Shown one piece after another: positions 15,244-23,237 of a DNA stretch of 27,748 nucleotides. Position 1 is the stretch's first letter; every line of letters starts with the position of its first letter. The position numbers and the translations under genes are program-made. The DNA is from JAUYMM01 sp049301455 (GTDB lineage: Bacteria; Patescibacteriota; Microgenomatia; UBA8517). Under the pieces are notes generated by a model. That model made no database searches and was not told where the DNA came from. It saw nothing but the letters and a program-made list of their open reading frames with translations. The DNA is taken from contig JBAQKY010000030.1 of the NCBI GenBank assembly GCA_049301455.1, forward strand, positions 1 through 27,748, read 5' to 3'.

Positions 15244-15343
15244 TGCGGTTCACCGCAAGGTACTCGATGAATACCGCAATCGTACCGTATTATAGGGCTT
15301 TTGTCCGCATTGCGGTCATGCGGTTGCGGATGCGGTCACCGCA
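15244..15343. repeat. Cluster of TGCGG/CCGCA words (iteron-like)
   Basis: TGCGG occurs at about 15244, 15311, 15319, 15325 and 15331, and the complement CCGCA at 15253, 15273, 15305 and 15339. That is nine copies in 100 bases, in an otherwise AT-rich genome. The last direct copies are spaced 8, 6 and 6 bases. They could be protein-binding sites or alternative stem arms. Confidence 0.5.
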
Positions 15344-15417
15344 AGTCCACATATGAACACAAAAACTAAACAAGGCCTATTTTTAAAGGATTTCTAAAGT
15401 ATCATTTCAGTCGCAAT

Positions 15418-15603
15418 TTGCCTTTACAGGCAACTACCCAAGTGCTGAAAACAACTCCAAAGTGTCTTCGGCACAGCACTTGGTTAGAAAACAAAACAAC
15501 AGAACCATTGCTCCTGAAATATTCCCTATCGGGAATCCTGCCCAACACAAAACACCCCAAAGCTTACAGGGGTGATGGCCTTCGGCCATGTGCATGGGCA
15601 GGA
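15418..15603. ncRNA. Possible structured RNA, about 186 nt, strand uncertain
   Basis: Successive perfect or near-perfect stems cover the block. TTGCCT/AGGCAA spans 15418-15433. A 10-bp stem pairs 15438-15447 with 15474-15483 and encloses a TGTC-TTC-GGCA hairpin. ATTCCC-TATC-GGGAAT spans 15521-15536. A 9-bp stem (TCCTGCCCA/TGGGCAGGA, 15536-15544 with 15595-15603) encloses two further hairpins (CACCCC/GGGGTG and ATGGCC-TTC-GGCCAT), a three-way junction. I see no signature of RNase P RNA, tmRNA, SRP RNA or a known riboswitch. No clear promoter fixes the strand. It ends 52 bases before a gene start, so it could also be a leader element. Confidence 0.4.
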
Positions 15604-15641
15604 GAACAACACCTCATATTGCAGTTAGATATGGATAGTAC

Positions 15642-15647
15642 TAATAT
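15642..15647 (+). promoter_or_regulatory. -10 box (TAATAT) of the MltG-LysM-like gene
   Basis: TAATAT ends eight bases before the ATG, between the structured block and the gene. If used, the gene is transcribed without the structured block as leader. Confidence 0.4.
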
Positions 15648-15655
15648 TTATCTGT

Positions 15656-16315
15656 ATGAAGAAAAAGATGATTGTGATTATCTTGTTTTCATATTGGCTT
15701 TATACAGGAACAACAGCTCCAGAAACAAGTGCAAAACAAGCGACATTAAGAGTTACAAAAAATGCAACAGAGTATGGTGTTATTCAAAATCTTTTTGAAA
15801 AAGGATATATTAAAAACAAACTTGCTTTTAAAATTTTACTTCGTACTACAAAAGATAATACTACTGCAGAAAAAGAAAGTGTAATCAAAACAGGATTTAA
15901 TACAATAGATCAAGAAGCAATATACACAATTTCAAAAAGTATGAATGCTTGGGATATGGCATATGTTTTATTAAATAGAGGTAGATTCTTTGATGGAAGT
16001 AACGGTGCTCCTGATGGTGTAATTTGGGAAAGTGAAAATACATTTAAACCTGTGGGGTTATTAAGTGGAAAGATAATAATTTCATCTGCAACAAAAGAGG
16101 ATTATTTAAAACTTCAATTGATGCTTAAAAATGAAAATTTAACACAATATCCAAGACTAAATTTTAATGGCGAGTTCGAACTGGAAATCCCTGAAGGAAA
16201 ATATACATTGACAATAACTCCATGTAACTATTCAATCTGCGAAGTAGCTCTCCCAAAAGAAGTAATCGTTGAAAAAAACAAAACAACAAGTTTGGAGTTG
16301 AAATTAAATGAATGA
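15656..16315 (+). CDS. Exported protein with MltG/YceG-type LysM-like domain but no transglycosylase domain
   Basis: The 219-residue protein starts with a short signal/anchor segment (MKKKMIVIILFSYWLYTG). Residues about 28-90 resemble the LysM-like N-terminal domain of MltG: RVTKNATEYGVIQNLFEKGY, IKNKLAFKILLR, then an ISKSMNAWDMAYVLLN segment like the SPSMSxxEIxxxL repeat of that family. The catalytic endolytic transglycosylase domain of MltG is absent. Instead the C-terminal 60 residues (NGEFELEIPEGKYTLTI onward) look like a small transthyretin/CarboxypepD_reg-like beta domain. A cell-wall-associated role is plausible but unproven. The 3' end overlaps the HXXEE gene by eight bases. It is preceded by the structured noncoding region. 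Confidence 0.65.
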   Translation: MKKKMIVIILFSYWLYTGTTAPETSAKQATLRVTKNATEYGVIQNLFEKGYIKNKLAFKILLRTTKDNTTAEKESVIKTGFNTIDQEAIYTISKSMNAWDMAYVLLNRGRFFDGSNGAPDGVIWESENTFKPVGLLSGKIIISSATKEDYLKLQLMLKNENLTQYPRLNFNGEFELEIPEGKYTLTITPCNYSICEVALPKEVIVEKNKTTSLELKLNE

Positions 16316-16652
16316 TTTAGAAAGTTTCTACATTTTAAGCTTAAGCGTTCAAGTTATTCATTCAATTGAAGAATTATCAACAGGGTTTCACAAAAGGTGG
16401 TATTTGTTTAAAATGCCATTTTTGGTATTTTTACTTTTCGAAATACTTTTTACTAGCTTTTGGATTGTTATCTTATTAGTACCTTCACTCCCTAACAGAA
16501 CCATGTTACAAACTACTTTTCTATTATTAATGTTTGCAAATGGAGTTCAGCATCTTGTTTGGTGGGGAAATGTTAAAAAATATGTTCCAGGGTTATTAAC
16601 AACCCCAATACATATTATTATTGCATTTATATATTTCTTGGGATTAAACTAA
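16308..16652 (+). CDS. HXXEE-domain membrane protein
   Basis: The 114-residue protein has three to four membrane helices. It contains the family signature His18-x-x-Glu21-Glu22 (VIHSIEELSTGF) and a later NGVQHLVWW segment with a second His and the amphipathic KKYVPGLLTTPIH. These conserved acidic and His residues inside a membrane protein suggest metal binding, but the function of HXXEE proteins is not established. A GGAG ten bases before the ATG is one of the few Shine-Dalgarno-like sequences in the window. The start lies inside the end of the preceding gene, so translation is coupled. Confidence 0.75.
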   Translation: MNDLESFYILSLSVQVIHSIEELSTGFHKRWYLFKMPFLVFLLFEILFTSFWIVILLVPSLPNRTMLQTTFLLLMFANGVQHLVWWGNVKKYVPGLLTTPIHIIIAFIYFLGLN

Positions 16653-16663
16653 ATTATTACTAT

Positions 16664-17431
16664 ATGGAAGAAGATATTTTAAGTCAGATTAAAAGCGAGA
16701 ATGCTAAAAAACAAGTTAGAGGTGGAGATGGTAAATTTGTTCCAAAAGAAGATGTTACTAAATTACCTCCAATTTCAGTTACTGTTAATAATCCAACTTC
16801 AGTAAATACAACTAACCCTCCAGATTTATTAAACTTAAAAGTTACAAATCCTCTTGTATATATTAAGTATTGGTGGAAGAGAATATTAGCCAATGAAGGA
16901 TTAGAAGTTAAGTTTAAAGCAAAACCACTAACTGTGTTTGGAGTTGCATTAATTGGGTTCACATTATTATTTGGTATTGGTGGAGTTGTTTTACCTGTTT
17001 TCTTTCCTTGGATGAAGTTTAATGGAATAACTGCAACAGCAACTCAAACCCCACAACCTGAATTACTTAAAGATACTGCACTTAAAGGAACACTAACAAA
17101 AACAAATACTGACCCTGTTAAATTCTATCTAATCACAACATCAACAGAAGCAGTTACATTAGAAATACCAGTTGGTTTTAATCTTTCTACCTTAGTTGGC
17201 AAAAGAATACTTGCAGTTGGTACATATGATTCAAAAAACAAAGTGTTAGAAGTAGAAGATATTCAAGACCTAGAAGTACTATCAACAACACCAGTTCCTA
17301 TACCAACTGTTATTCCTACTCCAAAACCTACTGAAACTCCAAGCCCAGTTCCTACTCCAATTCCAACAGCAGAGCCAACAACCACTCCAACCACAATTCC
17401 CACAGAATCTTCACTAAATCTTAATAATTAG
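16664..17431 (+). CDS. Single-pass membrane protein with Pro/Thr-rich extracellular tail
   Basis: The 255-residue protein has a cytoplasmic N-terminal part of about 90 residues, one long hydrophobic helix (VFGVALIGFTLLFGIGGVVLPVFF) and an extracellular domain of about 70 residues that may be a small beta barrel (LKGTLTKTNTDPVKFYLITT, then VGKRILAVGTYDSKNKVLEV; OB-like pattern). The tail, of about 45 residues, is made mostly of Pro and Thr (repeats such as PTPxPT), as in wall-spanning linkers. The last residues (ESSLNLNN) are encoded by the 20-bp regulatory repeat that precedes the next operon, so the coding end and the operator overlap. Function unknown. Confidence 0.7.
   Translation: MEEDILSQIKSENAKKQVRGGDGKFVPKEDVTKLPPISVTVNNPTSVNTTNPPDLLNLKVTNPLVYIKYWWKRILANEGLEVKFKAKPLTVFGVALIGFTLLFGIGGVVLPVFFPWMKFNGITATATQTPQPELLKDTALKGTLTKTNTDPVKFYLITTSTEAVTLEIPVGFNLSTLVGKRILAVGTYDSKNKVLEVEDIQDLEVLSTTPVPIPTVIPTPKPTETPSPVPTPIPTAEPTTTPTTIPTESSLNLNN
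17406..17425 (+). promoter_or_regulatory. 20-bp regulatory repeat, copy 1 (AATCTT direct repeat, 11-bp period)
   Basis: The sequence aatcttcactaaatcttaat is found exactly twice in the window, here and at 26967-26986. Both copies end 11 bases before a -10 hexamer and 23 bases before an ATG. Inside it AATCTT occurs twice, 11 bases apart, one helical turn. If the A of the ATG is +1, the element spans -43 to -24 and replaces a -35 box. This geometry suits a dimeric activator of the OmpR/PhoB type; the regulator is not in the window. Confidence 0.7.
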
Positions 17432-17436
17432 TCTAG

Positions 17437-17442
17437 TATTAT
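17437..17442 (+). promoter_or_regulatory. -10 box (TATTAT) of the metal/thiol operon
   Basis: TATTAT ends six bases before the ATG (-12 to -7 if leaderless). It aligns base for base with the TATAAT of the second metal unit when the two 20-bp repeats are superposed. Confidence 0.65.
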
Positions 17443-17448
17443 ACTAAT

Positions 17449-18795
17449 ATGTCTAACAAAAAGATTCACATTTCAGGAATGCATTGCAGGTCTTGTGAAA
17501 TTCTAATTGAAGAAGAATTAAGAAAAATTAAAGGTGTTACTGATGTAACTGTCAGTCATAAGGACGGAATAGCTGATATTAGTTTTAAAGACAAATTAAA
17601 TAGTTATGATCTCAAAAATGCAGTAGAGTGTGCTGGCTATTGTATTGGAGAAAACGCAAAACTTCCATATTTCTCAAAAAACAAAAGGGACTACATAGAG
17701 TTAGGAATTGCATTTTTTATTGTCACAGTACTTTATCTGATTGCTAAGCAGTTTGGTGTTTTTGGTCTGACAGGTCTTATTAAAGGAAACTATGGATCAC
17801 TTCCTGTTGTTTTTATAGTTGGATTAACTGCTGGAATATCAACTTGTATGGCTCTTGTAGGTGGGTTAGTTCTTGGAATGTCATCTAAGTATGCTAGACA
17901 GAATCCAGAAAGTACTGGTTTGCAAAAGTTTGTTCCACATATTTATTTTAATTTAGGCAGAATTGCTTCCTATTTTGTCCTCGGTGGTGCAATTGGTTTT
18001 GCAGGGTCATTTTTCAAAATTTCAACATCAGTTCTAGGATTATTAATTGTTGCAGTTGGATTTGTAATGCTACTTTTGGGTAGTCAATTAATTGATATAT
18101 TTCCATTTTTAAAAACTATTTCGTTTACCCTTCCTAAAGGGCTTCATAAATTATTAGGAATTAAGGAGAGAACTGAAGAAAAATATAGCAATACCAATTC
18201 AAGTCTATTAGGTGCATCAACTTTCTTTTTGCCATGTGGTTTTACTCAAGCAATGCAACTCTATGCAATTAGTACAGGTAGCCCGTTACAGGGTGCCTTG
18301 ACAATGGGAATCTTTGCTCTTGGCACAACACCAGGACTTTTAGGTGTTGGTGGTTTAACATCAGTTATTAAAGGTCAATCTTCAAAACTATTTTTCAAAA
18401 CAGCAGGTGTAATTGTTTTAGTTCTTGCCTTTTTTAATATTTCAAACGGTCTAAATTTAATTGGAGTTAAGGACGTTTTTGCAAAAAAAGATGTCGTGTC
18501 ACAAGACAAAAATGTAAAAATAGTTGACGGAGTTCAGATTGTAAAAATGACACAGAAAGCAGATGGTTATTTTCCTAATAAATTTACAATCAAAAAAGGA
18601 ATACCTGTCAAATGGGTAATAAATTCAGAAAGTGCCTACTCTTGTGCTAGTAGTATTCTTTCTCAAGGATTAGGAATAAGAGCTAGTCTAAAATTAGGTG
18701 AAAATATTTTTACTTTTACACCAACAAGAACAGGAGCAATTAGATTCTCATGCAGTATGGGAATGTATACAGGATCGTTTAATGTAATTGATTAA
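17449..18795 (+). CDS. HMA + UreH/SafE-like membrane domain + cupredoxin-like fusion (copper handling)
   Basis: The 448-residue protein joins three parts. Residues 1-70 are a heavy-metal-associated domain with GMHCRSC (Cys13, Cys16). Residues about 80-345 form a membrane domain of the UreH/SafE/DsbD-like group, with GLTAGISTCMALVGGLVLGM in the first half and FFLPCGFTQAMQLYAI, then GALTMGIFALGTTPGLLG in the second. The C-terminal 95 residues resemble a cupredoxin (GYFPNKFTIKKGIPVKW, later GAIRFSCSMGMYTG, with a Cys-x-Met ligand pair). It probably passes Cu+ or reducing equivalents across the membrane. It is the first gene of the operon, directly behind the 20-bp repeat, and leaves one base before the next ATG. 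Confidence 0.85.
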   Translation: MSNKKIHISGMHCRSCEILIEEELRKIKGVTDVTVSHKDGIADISFKDKLNSYDLKNAVECAGYCIGENAKLPYFSKNKRDYIELGIAFFIVTVLYLIAKQFGVFGLTGLIKGNYGSLPVVFIVGLTAGISTCMALVGGLVLGMSSKYARQNPESTGLQKFVPHIYFNLGRIASYFVLGGAIGFAGSFFKISTSVLGLLIVAVGFVMLLLGSQLIDIFPFLKTISFTLPKGLHKLLGIKERTEEKYSNTNSSLLGASTFFLPCGFTQAMQLYAISTGSPLQGALTMGIFALGTTPGLLGVGGLTSVIKGQSSKLFFKTAGVIVLVLAFFNISNGLNLIGVKDVFAKKDVVSQDKNVKIVDGVQIVKMTQKADGYFPNKFTIKKGIPVKWVINSESAYSCASSILSQGLGIRASLKLGENIFTFTPTRTGAIRFSCSMGMYTGSFNVID

Positions 18796-18796
18796 T

Positions 18797-19003
18797 ATGA
18801 AAAAACAAACAATATATATAAAAGGTACACATTGCCCAGCTTGTAAAAAGTTGATAGAGAGAAAATTATCAGCAATTAGTGATGTAGATAGTGTTGAAGT
18901 TGATTATGAATCAGGCAAAACTATGATTACATCTAACAGGGCAATTAATAAAGAGGAAATTAGTAAAGCTTTAGAAGGGATGCCGTATGCACAAAAAGAT
19001 TGA
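18797..19003 (+). CDS. Solitary HMA-domain metal-binding protein (CopZ-like)
   Basis: The 68-residue protein is a single heavy-metal-associated domain: KGTHCPACKKLIERKL carries the CxxC pair (Cys-Pro-Ala-Cys), with Thr in place of the usual Met of GMxCxxC. The predicted beta-alpha-beta-beta-alpha-beta length fits a copper chaperone of the CopZ type, which would deliver Cu+ to the HMA domains or the ATPase encoded next. I chose the ATG just after the previous stop; a TTG nine bases earlier would give a three-residue extension. The 3' end overlaps the ATPase gene by 17 bases. Confidence 0.85.
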   Translation: MKKQTIYIKGTHCPACKKLIERKLSAISDVDSVEVDYESGKTMITSNRAINKEEISKALEGMPYAQKD

Positions 19004-22000
19004 CTTAAAAATTAAAGGAATGCATTGTGAGTCTTGTGAAACTTTGATAAAAGATGAACTTTCAGACCTTGGTGATGTTAAAAACATTAAAATTGACAGT
19101 AAAACAGGAAAAGGGTCACTTATGGTGATGAGTATGAATATAACAGATGACAAAATAAAAAAAGCTATTAAAAATGCTGGCTATGAGGGCGAAATATTAA
19201 ACCCAACACCAATACCTGTTAGCAATAATGCAATATTTACTTTTCCGCCAGAATTAGATTTTGATGCAAAAATTGTAAAGGATGAAAATGGAGAATTAAG
19301 AATTTCAGGAAAATTAAAACTAGGAACCATTTCCAATTCCGACACTGAAAAACCTGAAGTTCATTTAATTGGACAAGCAAATGATAGGGCTAGTCTTTTA
19401 GTCTCAGGAATGCACTGCACATCTTGTGCAGGACTCATTGAAAAACAACTCAAAAAAGTAAGTGGCGTAACTGAAGCACATGTTAATTTTGCATCAGAAA
19501 AAGCATCAATTGTTTTTGATAGTAATATTTCCAAAGTCGAGGATCTTATTAATGCAGTTAGTAGAGCAGGTTATACAGGAGAATTAGAAACAGAAGAGTT
19601 ATCTAAAAACCAGTCAGTAAGACAAGGTGAAGAAATAAAAAGTCAATTTAAAAAGTTTGTTTGGAGTTTAGTTCTTTCTTCTCCTATGATTTATTTCATG
19701 CTTTTAGACTTTTTCAAGTTTTTGCCAGGAGGTACAATGACTTTACCGTATATCGGAATAATCTCATTTATTCTTGCAACTCCAGTTCAATTCTATATTG
19801 GAGCAGGTTTTTATAAAGGTATGATTTCAGCTCTTCGTATGAAAACATTCAACATGGATAGTTTAATTGCAATTGGAACATCTGTTGCCTATTTTTATAG
19901 TGTAGTTAATTTTATGATGTATTACGTTGCAAATAATTCGGTTCTAGGTTTATTGGGAGAAAAAATACCTGATTTATATTTTGAAACAGCTGCATTTTTA
20001 ATCACATTTGTACTTTTGGGTAAATTTTTAGAAGCTAAAGCAAAAGGAAGAACTTCTGAGGCTATTAAAAAACTCATGGGCTTACAGGCCAAAACTGCAA
20101 GAGTTGTGAGAAATGGAGAAACAATTGATATTCCTGTTGAAGAGGTAGTTAAAGATGACATTATAGTTGTAAGACCTGGGGAGAAAATTCCAGTTGATGG
20201 TGTAATCACTAAAGGATCATCAGCAATTGATGAATCAATGATTACAGGTGAAAGCTTGCCTGTTGAAAAACACATAAATGATTCTGTAATTGGAGGAACA
20301 ATCAATAAATTAGGGAGCTTTGAGTTTTGTGCTACAAGAATAGGATCAGAAACAACACTCTCTCAAATTATTAAGCTTGTTGAAGACGCACAGGGATCAA
20401 AAGCTCCAATACAGGCCGTGGCAGATAAAATTTCAGCTTGGTTTGTTCCTGCCGTAATTGGAATTGCCACCCTAACATTTGTTGTTTGGTTTTTCTTCTT
20501 GGGATCAACATTGTCCTTTGCCTTAATGGCCTTTACTGCAGTTATCGTTATAGCTTGTCCTTGTGCCTTAGGGCTTGCTACTCCAACTGCAATTATGGTT
20601 GGAACTGGAGTTGGAGCAGAACATGGAATTTTAATTAAAGGTGGGGAGCCTTTGGAAAGTGCTAGTAAAATTAATACAATCGTTTTTGATAAAACTGGAA
20701 CGATTACAAAAGGTAAACCAGAAGTAACTGATATTGAAGAACTAGGAGACCTTGATGAAGATGAAATCCTAACAATTGCTGCAAGTTTAGAAAAACAATC
20801 AGAACATCCATTGGCTGAGGCCATAGTTAATTATGCAGAGAAAGAAAAAGTAAGGCTTAGCGAAGTTACAAATTTTGAGGCAATAGTAGGTTACGGAGTA
20901 AAAGGAAAAATAGGAAAAGTGGAGTATTTCTTAGGAAACAGAAAATTAATGATTGATAAATTAAATCTTTCAATCGACAAGTTTGATAGAAAATTGGAAA
21001 GACTTGAGGATCAAGGTAAAACTGCAATGATACTTGCAAGTAAAAAAGAAATATTGGGAATTGTTGCGGTTGCCGATACTGTCAAAGAGACATCAAAAGA
21101 AGCAGTTGAAATGTTAAAGAAGAATGGAATTGAAGTCTGGATGATTACAGGTGATAACCAAAGAACAGCAAACGCTATCGCAATGCAGGTTGGAATTACA
21201 AATATCTTAGCTGAGGTTTTACCACAAAATAAAGCGGAAGAAGTTAAGAAATTACAAGCAATGGGTAAGAAGGTCGCCATGGTGGGGGATGGAATAAATG
21301 ATGCCCCAGCACTTGCTCAAGCTGACCTAGGGATTGCCATGGGAAGTGGTACTGACGTTGCCATGGAAACAGGGGGTATAGTAATTATTAAAAATGATTT
21401 AAGAGATGTGGTAAATGCTTTAGATTTATCAAAAACTACTGTACAAAAAATTAGGCAAAATATGTTCTTTGCACTTTTCTATAATGTAATTGGTATTCCA
21501 GTCGCAGCCCGTGTATTTATGTTCATGGGTCTTGTCTTAAAGCCCGAACTTGCAGGCCTTGCAATGGCTTTAAGTTCAGTTTCAGTTGTAGGTAATTCAC
21601 TTCTTCTAAGAGGCTACAAACCAAACAAGAAAAATTATATTTCTGAGTTTGCCCCTTATATTATGGCAATAGTTTTTACCTTTATGTTCTTTGAATTTGC
21701 GAAATTTAGTTCGACCATGGCATCGGAGAAAATGGAGACAAAAGATTCACCAACGGGCAATAAAATTGATAAAAACGTGATTGTCACTAAAACTCCAGAT
21801 GGTATGGATAAACAGTTTTATCTTGTAAATGCTGATAGCTCAAAAGAAATAAATGTCAGTTTCCCCGAAGATGGTTTTAATTATGTATACATTTCAGGCA
21901 AGAAATATCAACCAGTATATATAGGTAACGACGAGGCAAAGTTGATGATGGAGGAAAATTTGTTTAATAAAGATGGAGATGTCATTAATGGATTCTTTGG

Positions 22001-22094
22001 AAATGATGTCATAGTTTCAGGAATACTGCCAAAAACAAACACTCCATTAGACAATTATCATTTTGTCAAAGAAGGATTTGAAATTAAGAAGTAA
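18987..22094 (+). CDS. copA: CopA-type Cu+ P1B ATPase with two HMA domains and a C-terminal exported domain
   Basis: The 1035-residue protein has two HMA domains, GMHCESC (Cys14, Cys17) and GMHCTSC (Cys144, Cys147), separated by an unusual 65-residue linker containing a beta-rich stretch. The pump follows: TGES (Thr420), the membrane metal site Cys524-Pro-Cys526, phosphorylated Asp568 in DKTGT, His607-Pro608, GDGIND around Asp768, and the N870-S871 of the last helix. CPC plus the NSLLL ending mark a Cu+ exporter. After the last canonical helix the protein has another hydrophobic segment (APYIMAIVFTFMFFEFA) and about 120 polar, beta-rich residues with no Cys, ending YHFVKEGFEIKK. Typical CopA proteins stop near the core. 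AAGGGA eight bases before the ATG may act as ribosome-binding site. Confidence 0.95.
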   Translation: MHKKIDLKIKGMHCESCETLIKDELSDLGDVKNIKIDSKTGKGSLMVMSMNITDDKIKKAIKNAGYEGEILNPTPIPVSNNAIFTFPPELDFDAKIVKDENGELRISGKLKLGTISNSDTEKPEVHLIGQANDRASLLVSGMHCTSCAGLIEKQLKKVSGVTEAHVNFASEKASIVFDSNISKVEDLINAVSRAGYTGELETEELSKNQSVRQGEEIKSQFKKFVWSLVLSSPMIYFMLLDFFKFLPGGTMTLPYIGIISFILATPVQFYIGAGFYKGMISALRMKTFNMDSLIAIGTSVAYFYSVVNFMMYYVANNSVLGLLGEKIPDLYFETAAFLITFVLLGKFLEAKAKGRTSEAIKKLMGLQAKTARVVRNGETIDIPVEEVVKDDIIVVRPGEKIPVDGVITKGSSAIDESMITGESLPVEKHINDSVIGGTINKLGSFEFCATRIGSETTLSQIIKLVEDAQGSKAPIQAVADKISAWFVPAVIGIATLTFVVWFFFLGSTLSFALMAFTAVIVIACPCALGLATPTAIMVGTGVGAEHGILIKGGEPLESASKINTIVFDKTGTITKGKPEVTDIEELGDLDEDEILTIAASLEKQSEHPLAEAIVNYAEKEKVRLSEVTNFEAIVGYGVKGKIGKVEYFLGNRKLMIDKLNLSIDKFDRKLERLEDQGKTAMILASKKEILGIVAVADTVKETSKEAVEMLKKNGIEVWMITGDNQRTANAIAMQVGITNILAEVLPQNKAEEVKKLQAMGKKVAMVGDGINDAPALAQADLGIAMGSGTDVAMETGGIVIIKNDLRDVVNALDLSKTTVQKIRQNMFFALFYNVIGIPVAARVFMFMGLVLKPELAGLAMALSSVSVVGNSLLLRGYKPNKKNYISEFAPYIMAIVFTFMFFEFAKFSSTMASEKMETKDSPTGNKIDKNVIVTKTPDGMDKQFYLVNADSSKEINVSFPEDGFNYVYISGKKYQPVYIGNDEAKLMMEENLFNKDGDVINGFFGNDVIVSGILPKTNTPLDNYHFVKEGFEIKK

Positions 22095-22108
22095 TAAATT
22101 TTAATATT

Positions 22109-22507
22109 ATGAAAATAAATAAAATAACAATCGCAATATTATTAATTATTATTATTTCTGGTGTTATTGTTTTGGCTAAAAACATTACGAGAATCTCTAG
22201 GGTTAGCAATAACGACAATATTATTCAGACCGATGAAATAACTATAGTCAAACTTTCTAGTTTGCAAAATGGTGATTATTCTCCAAAAGACATTAAAGTA
22301 AAATTAGGAACTAAAGTCAGGATTGAAGCCGATACTAACACATTACAGGGTCCAATGGGTAAATTAATTATTGATGGATATGACTTAAGTAAGGAAATAT
22401 CTCCAAGTAATAATGTACTTGAATTTGTGGCAGATAAATCTGGTAAGTTTAGAATACATTGTGAAAACAACATGGGTAATGGTACACTTATAGTATATGA
22501 AAAATAA
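22109..22507 (+). CDS. Membrane-anchored cupredoxin-like protein
   Basis: The 132-residue protein has an N-terminal helix (ITIAILLIIIISGVIVLA) that anchors or exports it, and a soluble domain of about 95 residues. The pattern GDYSPKDIKVKLGTKVRIEA followed by VADKSGKFRIHCENNMGNG is a cupredoxin layout: the second strand pair and then a C-terminal loop with His, Cys and Met as likely copper ligands (HC-x3-M). The usual upstream His ligand is not obvious. It resembles the C-terminal domain of the first protein of the operon and probably binds the copper exported by the ATPase. Fourteen bases separate it from copA and its 3' end overlaps the DsbA gene by 11 bases. Confidence 0.75.
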   Translation: MKINKITIAILLIIIISGVIVLAKNITRISRVSNNDNIIQTDEITIVKLSSLQNGDYSPKDIKVKLGTKVRIEADTNTLQGPMGKLIIDGYDLSKEISPSNNVLEFVADKSGKFRIHCENNMGNGTLIVYEK

Positions 22508-23237
22508 TATTCTTACACCACTTTTAACTATTTTGTTAATTGTTGCAGTTTTTTTCTTAGGATCATTTTGGACTAAAATTCAGTACCTTGAAGGTAATAC
22601 AAATGATTCTCAAGCTGTAGCACAACAAGCAGAACAACAGCAACAAGCACCTGCCCCAAGTGGTCCTGTTAAAGTGTCAATTGACGACGATCCAATTTTA
22701 GGAGATAAAAATGCAAAAGTTACTATAATCGAATTTTCAGATTATGAATGTCCATTTTGTAAAAGACATTTTGATGAGACATTTCCTCAATTAGTTAAGG
22801 AATATGTCGATAAGGGTTTAGTAAAAATAGTTTTTCGTGATCTCCCTCTTTCATTCCACGATCCGATGGCAACAACTGAGGCTATTGCTGCAAATTGTGC
22901 TAGAGAACAGGGAGATGATAGTACTTATTTTAAATATCACCACGAGATATTTAAAAGGACAAAATCAAATGGTAATGGGTTATCCTTGACTGATTTGTAT
23001 AAAATTTCAGATGATTTAAAATTAAATACTACAAAACTTAAAACTTGTATTGATGATCCAAAACAAAAAGAGGAAGTTCAAAAAGATTTAAGTGACGCTT
23101 CTTCAGTTGGAGCAAGTGGCACTCCTGCATTTTTTATTGGTAAATCAACAGATGATGGAACTATTGAAGCACCACTTACATCAGGTGCACAACCATTTAG
23201 TGTTTTTAAGACCATAATTGATGAACTTTTAAAATAA
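22497..23237 (+). CDS. DsbA-family thiol-disulfide oxidoreductase, membrane-anchored
   Basis: The 246-residue protein has an N-terminal anchor (LLTILLIVAVFFLGSFW), a Gln/Ala-rich linker (AVAQQAEQQQQAPAP) and a DsbA/Thioredoxin_4 domain. It contains FSDYECPFCKRHF (Cys85-Pro-Phe-Cys88), the inserted helical domain, and the cis-Pro loop SGTPAFFIG (Pro210). Such proteins introduce or rearrange disulfides in exported proteins. Two more Cys (in AANCAREQG and LKTCIDD) could form a structural disulfide, as in related monomeric DsbA proteins. It starts within the cupredoxin gene and is followed at once by the CASC membrane-protein gene, its possible redox partner. Confidence 0.9.
   Translation: MKNNILTPLLTILLIVAVFFLGSFWTKIQYLEGNTNDSQAVAQQAEQQQQAPAPSGPVKVSIDDDPILGDKNAKVTIIEFSDYECPFCKRHFDETFPQLVKEYVDKGLVKIVFRDLPLSFHDPMATTEAIAANCAREQGDDSTYFKYHHEIFKRTKSNGNGLSLTDLYKISDDLKLNTTKLKTCIDDPKQKEEVQKDLSDASSVGASGTPAFFIGKSTDDGTIEAPLTSGAQPFSVFKTIIDELLK

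Larger units (their letters stand above)
14903..15655. other. 750-bp noncoding stretch, GC-richer and full of palindromes
   Basis: No convincing gene is present here. The open frames that cross it have no recognisable protein features and run through inverted repeats. In order it holds a pair of mutually exclusive hairpins (14974-15005), an 11-bp inverted repeat around a purine-rich loop, two related palindromes with TTCGCT-type flanks, and a 9-bp hairpin with a TGCG loop (15213-15234). A cluster of TGCGG/CCGCA words and a 186-nt block able to form several stems follow. The composition differs from both flanks. Separate entries describe the main elements. Confidence 0.7.

Noticed and set aside
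15213..15260. Intrinsic terminator formed by the two strong hairpins
   Set aside because: No T run follows on either strand.
15418..15603. Known RNA such as RNase P RNA, tmRNA or SRP RNA
   Set aside because: None of the conserved motifs of these RNAs was found on either strand.
15418..15798. Open frame of 126 codons across the structured block
   Set aside because: It runs through palindromes, has no recognisable protein features and overlaps the start of the better supported MltG-LysM-like gene in another frame.
19922..20824. Long minus-strand open frames inside copA
   Set aside because: They are antisense to the conserved ATPase motifs and have no promoter-like box or protein features.
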